NCBI RefSeq assembly: GCF_900094565.1
Contig: NZ_FMAF01000006.1
Location: 1-64,000, forward strand
DNA from: Martinezella lusitana
GTDB taxonomy: Bacteria > Pseudomonadota > Alphaproteobacteria > Rhizobiales > Rhizobiaceae
Direction: 5' to 3'
DNA: 64,000 nucleotides
This document shows, in pieces, positions 60,654 to 64,000 of this stretch. A model generated the notes under the pieces. The model was not told the origin of the DNA. It saw only the letters and a program-made list of their open reading frames with translations, and searched no databases. A program made the position numbers and the translations under genes. Each line of letters begins with the position of its first letter. The first letter of the stretch is position 1.

Positions 60654-63248
60654 TTACTCGGCCGCCGTCCGGCCGCGACGGCGGGCGGCGCTCTTTGCCT
60701 CCTGTACCTGCTCCTCGCGCTGAGAAACGACAGGCTCTGCAATATCCTCGCGTTCCTCTTCAGGCCCGTCCGCGGAATCCGTCAATTTACTGCCGGCGGC
60801 ATCCATCTGCCGGCTTCGCTTGCCATCGCGAACGATGTGCAATTCCTGATGCGGATAGGGAATGGAGATTCCCTCCTCGCGAAAACGCTTCAGGATCTGG
60901 ATGCGTAGACTGTTGCGGATATCCATGCCGTCGGAAAGATCCGAAAGATAGAACCGCATCTCGAAATCAAGCGAGGACGGGCCGAAGCGCAGGAACTCCA
61001 CATGCGGCTCCGGATTTCTCAACACCTTCGGGACGCCGCGCACCAAATCCAGCAGGATTTCCATCACCTTCTGCGGATCGGACTCGAAGCTGACGGATAC
61101 TGGAATTTCCGAGCGCGCCAACCGGTTGCGGTGCGTCCAGTTGCCGACCGAGGCATTGATGAGCTCCGAATTCGGCACGATGATCGACTGTTTGCGGAAG
61201 GTTTCGATCTCGGTCGCACGCACCGAGATGCGCTTGACGATGCCTTCGGATGTGCCCGACACGATCCAGTCGCCAACCTTGAAGGGCCGCTCGACCAGGA
61301 GGATCAGGCCGGAGACGAAATTCGACACGATGTTCTGCAGGCCGAAACCGATGCCGACCGAGAGCGCGCTGGCAACGAGCGCCAGGCTGGACAGGTCGAT
61401 GCCCGCGGCAGAAATGGCTATGATCGCAGCCACGGCGACGCCAAGATAGCCAATACCGGTCCTCACGGAGTTGCGGACACCCAGATCCACCTGACCGCGC
61501 GCCATGACATTGCTGTCGAGCCACCGCTGGAACCAGCGCGTAATCAGATAGCCGCCGGCAAACAAGAGGATGCCAGCGCAAATGCCAAGCAGCGATATCG
61601 ATATGTTGCCGATGCGGATCTCGGTGAACAGCCGGTAGGCAATCAGTTCAAGATCCTGGATATGGAAACCCCAGGAGAGCAGGATCAAAGGGATGCCGGT
61701 CAAGAGTGCCACGGCATAGGTCGCAAGCCCGGCGATGAGGCCGCCCTGATCGAGCGCGACATCGCCAAGCTTGAGACGGTTTTCCAGAAGGCGCCCGATG
61801 ATCGTCTCGGCAAAGACACCCTGCTTTGATACCGCCTTGCCGAGCTGGAAGCCGAGATACATGGTCGCGATGACGGCGCTTGTCACGATCATCTGCGTTG
61901 CCATGAAGCGAGCGAGGCCGACATAGCCGATGAACGATATGAAGATCACCAATGCGCCGAGAACGCGAAGGATGATCGCCATGCCGTGCGGCCAGCGTCG
62001 GCCCGGCGCATCGGGATCGCCGTTCTTGGCCAGCATCGGCGAGCCGAAGGACGCTGCAATCAGGATGAGGCCGATCAGCAGCGCGGCAAAGAAACTTTTC
62101 ACCACAGTTACGACGACGGGCGATCCCATGGACTCGCTGATGCGGTCGAAGACATAATCCAGACCGTTGACCACGGCCATGGCCTGCAGGCACCAGCTCA
62201 ATGAGCGCGCGCCCTTGTTCGACAATTTGACGAGACGCCAATGCGGCCTGAACGGCGCAAAAACGGCATTGGTCAGCCGCCCGACGAAATAGACGAGGCC
62301 GATAAAGCCGAAGAATGCACCCAGTATCGGGGCGATATCCGGCCGCAGCACATTGAAGTTCGAGAGGAAGAAGAAGGACGTGACAAGAAACGCAACCAAT
62401 GACAGCGTTCGGATCAAAGTCGACCAGAAGGCAACCGAAAGGCGGCTGATATAGGGCGGGTTCTCGATAGCCTCGTCCTGCACATAATAGCGGCGGAACA
62501 GCCGGTAGCCGCCGAAGAGGAAAATCAAGGCCGCGCCGATCGACAGGCAGACGGCGGCCAGGAATGAGGCAAACTTGGCCTTCAGGACGAAGCCGATCCA
62601 GCTCGTCACCGCGTCACGGAATTCGACGCCCTCGTCGACGAGCGCCGATGCGGCATCCTGGAATGTCCCTGCGGAAACCTCCGTGCGCTTTAGCAATGTC
62701 TCGGTAAACAGCCTGCGCCGCGTCTCCATGAGCTGCATCGAAAGTCGATTGGTCTCCGCGGTCAGATTGTCGGCGTCGAGACTTACGGCGCTGATCTGCT
62801 TGCGCTCGGCATTGAGGCGGTCTCGCTCCTGCGTGACGATGACAGCCTCCGGCGGCTGCCCCTCCTTAGGCGCGGCGCCGAGCTGGGTCAGGCGCGCATC
62901 GATCTCGGCGGAACGGGGTTTCAACCTTGTCGAAATTGCCGCAACAGAGCGGTTGAGAACGTCTACCTGGCCGGAAAGCGCCACCAGTGCTTCGTCGTCC
63001 GCTCCGGCCTGCTTGGCACTGTCTTGGATGGAGCCGTATTCCTTCTTCGCCTTGTTAAGATCGGCAACGGCGGCATCCAGTAAGCCGTTGGCAAGCTGGG
63101 GCGGCTGCTCGGCTTGCTGGGGCGGTTGCGACGGCTGCTGATCCTGCGCAAAGGCATCCCTGCCCACTAGTGGCACGGCGGCCGTGGCAAGGCCCAATCC
63201 CAGCAGCAAAAGCGGCAGAAGACGCAGACGGAATTTCAGCGGGCGCAA
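60654..63248 (-). CDS. MscS-family mechanosensitive channel with large N-terminal domain (DUF3772-like)
   Basis: About 864 aa. The TTG start with GAGGAG 7 bp upstream gives a signal peptide (LRLLPLLLLGLGLATAAVPL, cut near AFAQ). A Gln/Pro-rich stretch and a ~190-aa periplasmic helical DUF3772-type region follow. Some ten membrane segments then lead to the MscS pore and beta domain (AALSVGIGFGLQNIVSNFVSG-like TM3, VERPFKVGDWI, IVPNSELI). The tail is acidic/Arg-rich. It acts as an osmotic-shock valve of the MscK/YbdG-large type. An ATG 33 codons upstream lacks a ribosome-binding site. Confidence 0.9.
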   Translation of the reverse strand: MRPLKFRLRLLPLLLLGLGLATAAVPLVGRDAFAQDQQPSQPPQQAEQPPQLANGLLDAAVADLNKAKKEYGSIQDSAKQAGADDEALVALSGQVDVLNRSVAAISTRLKPRSAEIDARLTQLGAAPKEGQPPEAVIVTQERDRLNAERKQISAVSLDADNLTAETNRLSMQLMETRRRLFTETLLKRTEVSAGTFQDAASALVDEGVEFRDAVTSWIGFVLKAKFASFLAAVCLSIGAALIFLFGGYRLFRRYYVQDEAIENPPYISRLSVAFWSTLIRTLSLVAFLVTSFFFLSNFNVLRPDIAPILGAFFGFIGLVYFVGRLTNAVFAPFRPHWRLVKLSNKGARSLSWCLQAMAVVNGLDYVFDRISESMGSPVVVTVVKSFFAALLIGLILIAASFGSPMLAKNGDPDAPGRRWPHGMAIILRVLGALVIFISFIGYVGLARFMATQMIVTSAVIATMYLGFQLGKAVSKQGVFAETIIGRLLENRLKLGDVALDQGGLIAGLATYAVALLTGIPLILLSWGFHIQDLELIAYRLFTEIRIGNISISLLGICAGILLFAGGYLITRWFQRWLDSNVMARGQVDLGVRNSVRTGIGYLGVAVAAIIAISAAGIDLSSLALVASALSVGIGFGLQNIVSNFVSGLILLVERPFKVGDWIVSGTSEGIVKRISVRATEIETFRKQSIIVPNSELINASVGNWTHRNRLARSEIPVSVSFESDPQKVMEILLDLVRGVPKVLRNPEPHVEFLRFGPSSLDFEMRFYLSDLSDGMDIRNSLRIQILKRFREEGISIPYPHQELHIVRDGKRSRQMDAAGSKLTDSADGPEEEREDIAEPVVSQREEQVQEAKSAARRRGRTAAE

Positions 63249-63665
63249 GCAAAGCTCCTCGTCGCAAATAAAGTCATGGGAAACTGAACCAGAATCGCCA
63301 TGGACATGAAGGACAGATTCGTCCTCTACTGTGATTGCAGATTTCATAGTCTCTACGCGTACGCCTTGTAAGACAAAGAAAGGCGACACAAAGGCGTTCC
63401 ACACCTTATCGGGCCGGACATACCCAAGGCCGAAGATCGCCGTTCTGACTTTCCGAAGGCTACACCCAAAGACAGGCCCGGAGATAGGCCGAAGAATGCA
63501 GCCGGCAATGGGGACGGCCCTGCTCGTACCATTTCGCGGGAATAAGGATGAAGGCTGCGTCCCGACTACAGCCGCAACCGTGCCGATCGGCGTGTCCTGC
63601 GACAGCGACGTTTATTCCCGGAGGATGAAGCGGCCGATCTGTTCGTGAAAAATCTGAAAAGTCGG
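63249..63665. other. Intergenic region upstream of the mscS-type gene
   Basis: About 415 bp between two minus-strand genes. It holds the channel promoter. Apart from an open frame on the plus strand lacking a ribosome-binding site, I see no gene, repeat or hairpin of note. Confidence 0.4.
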
Positions 63666-64000
63666 CTAGACCGCCTTGCACTGCGGATGGAAGCGCTCCG
63701 CCATAGTCTCCGCGGCCGCATAAGCCTGTGTGACGATTTCAGGCACGAGGTCGATGTCAGGAAGACTGCCGAGCCCTAGCGGACCTATCGCAAAAATTCC
63801 GTCGGTCGTTCGTCCATCGACAGCAAGCGCGCCCGTTGCTTCGACGGCAAGGCCGAGGCCAAGTTCGTCCGGCACGGCAAGGCCGGCATCGATCAGTTTG
63901 CGCAGCAGCGGCGCATCGAGATCGGGCGCCTGGCACCGACAGTCGATCACCTCATCCGCATAGAGCTGTTCGATTTCCTGCTGTCCGGCGGGCCTCAGCG
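63666..64000 (-). CDS. FAD/NAD(P)-binding oxidoreductase, C-terminal part (runs off right edge)
   Basis: About 110 C-terminal residues are visible and the frame is open to the window end. Segments ADEVIDCRCQAPDLD, PLLRKLIDAGLA and TTDGIFAIGPLGLGSLPDID match the end of COG4529-type FAD-dependent proteins, where the FAIGP segment contacts FAD. Substrate and N-terminus lie outside the window. Confidence 0.75.
   Translation of the reverse strand, partial: LRPAGQQEIEQLYADEVIDCRCQAPDLDAPLLRKLIDAGLAVPDELGLGLAVEATGALAVDGRTTDGIFAIGPLGLGSLPDIDLVPEIVTQAYAAAETMAERFHPQCKAV

Overview
The window reads as chromosomal DNA of a Rhizobium/Agrobacterium-type alphaproteobacterium. It is GC-rich and densely coded. 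It carries the acpXL-lpxXL cluster for the very-long-chain acyl group of rhizobial lipid A, the aerobic (CobN/CobO/CobW-type) cobalamin pathway split over several transcription units, DUF1127 and entericidin small genes, and short rhizobial intergenic palindromes. I saw no rRNA, tRNA, CRISPR array or intact insertion sequence; only the 3' end of an IS5-type transposase lies at the left edge.

Layout. 1-5000: transposase tail, then a zinc-uptake locus: znuC-znuB-zur divergent from znuA, followed by a COG0523 GTPase and a coupled 56-aa cysteine-containing protein. Three sites sharing the pattern YGTnATnnnATnACR look like Zur boxes controlling both divergent units and the GTPase. 5000-11600: a PAS protein, then lpxXL, adh, fabF1XL, fabF2XL, fabZXL and acpXL on the minus strand. 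11800-18300: an L,D-transpeptidase, cobA-cobB-cobC-cobD, a nucleoside hydrolase and cobE. 18400-20500: a TSUP permease, an NTF2-like protein and an XRE/MmyB regulator. 20500-27800: cobP-cobW-cobN-(DMSP-lyase-like cupin)-cobO behind a long cobalamin riboswitch; cobN carries an in-frame 132-bp palindromic element. 28000-31400: a ClC channel and cobQ.

32500-37000: a betaine-type ABC transporter (binding protein, permease, CBS-ATPase) and betaine-homocysteine methyltransferase. 37000-45200: surface-polysaccharide genes: UDP-galactopyranose mutase, a DUF707 protein, a glycosyltransferase-methyltransferase fusion, two GT2 enzymes and a phosphodiester-glycosidase-like protein. 45200-55100: a corrinoid-dependent methyl-transfer module: MttB-family methyltransferase, ferredoxin, corrinoid protein, DUF1638, small 'virulence factor' family protein, MTHFR C-terminal-like protein, MTHFR, methyl-THF:corrinoid methyltransferase, an unrecognised 114-aa protein and an ASKHA/2Fe-2S corrinoid activase. 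55100-58000: LysR and GlxA/GbdR-like regulators and two small proteins. 58000-64000: two paralogous double-receiver proteins (one with GGDEF), an MscS channel with a long N-terminal region, and the C-terminus of an FAD/NAD(P)-binding protein.

The parts fit together functionally. Quaternary amines can be imported (betaine transporter) and demethylated by BHMT (to methionine) or, by inference, by the MttB/corrinoid module, which would pass methyl groups to tetrahydrofolate and on to MTHFR. That module needs cobalamin, much of whose synthesis is encoded upstream. Zinc homeostasis is adjacent, and both a Zur-linked and a B12-linked COG0523 GTPase are present.
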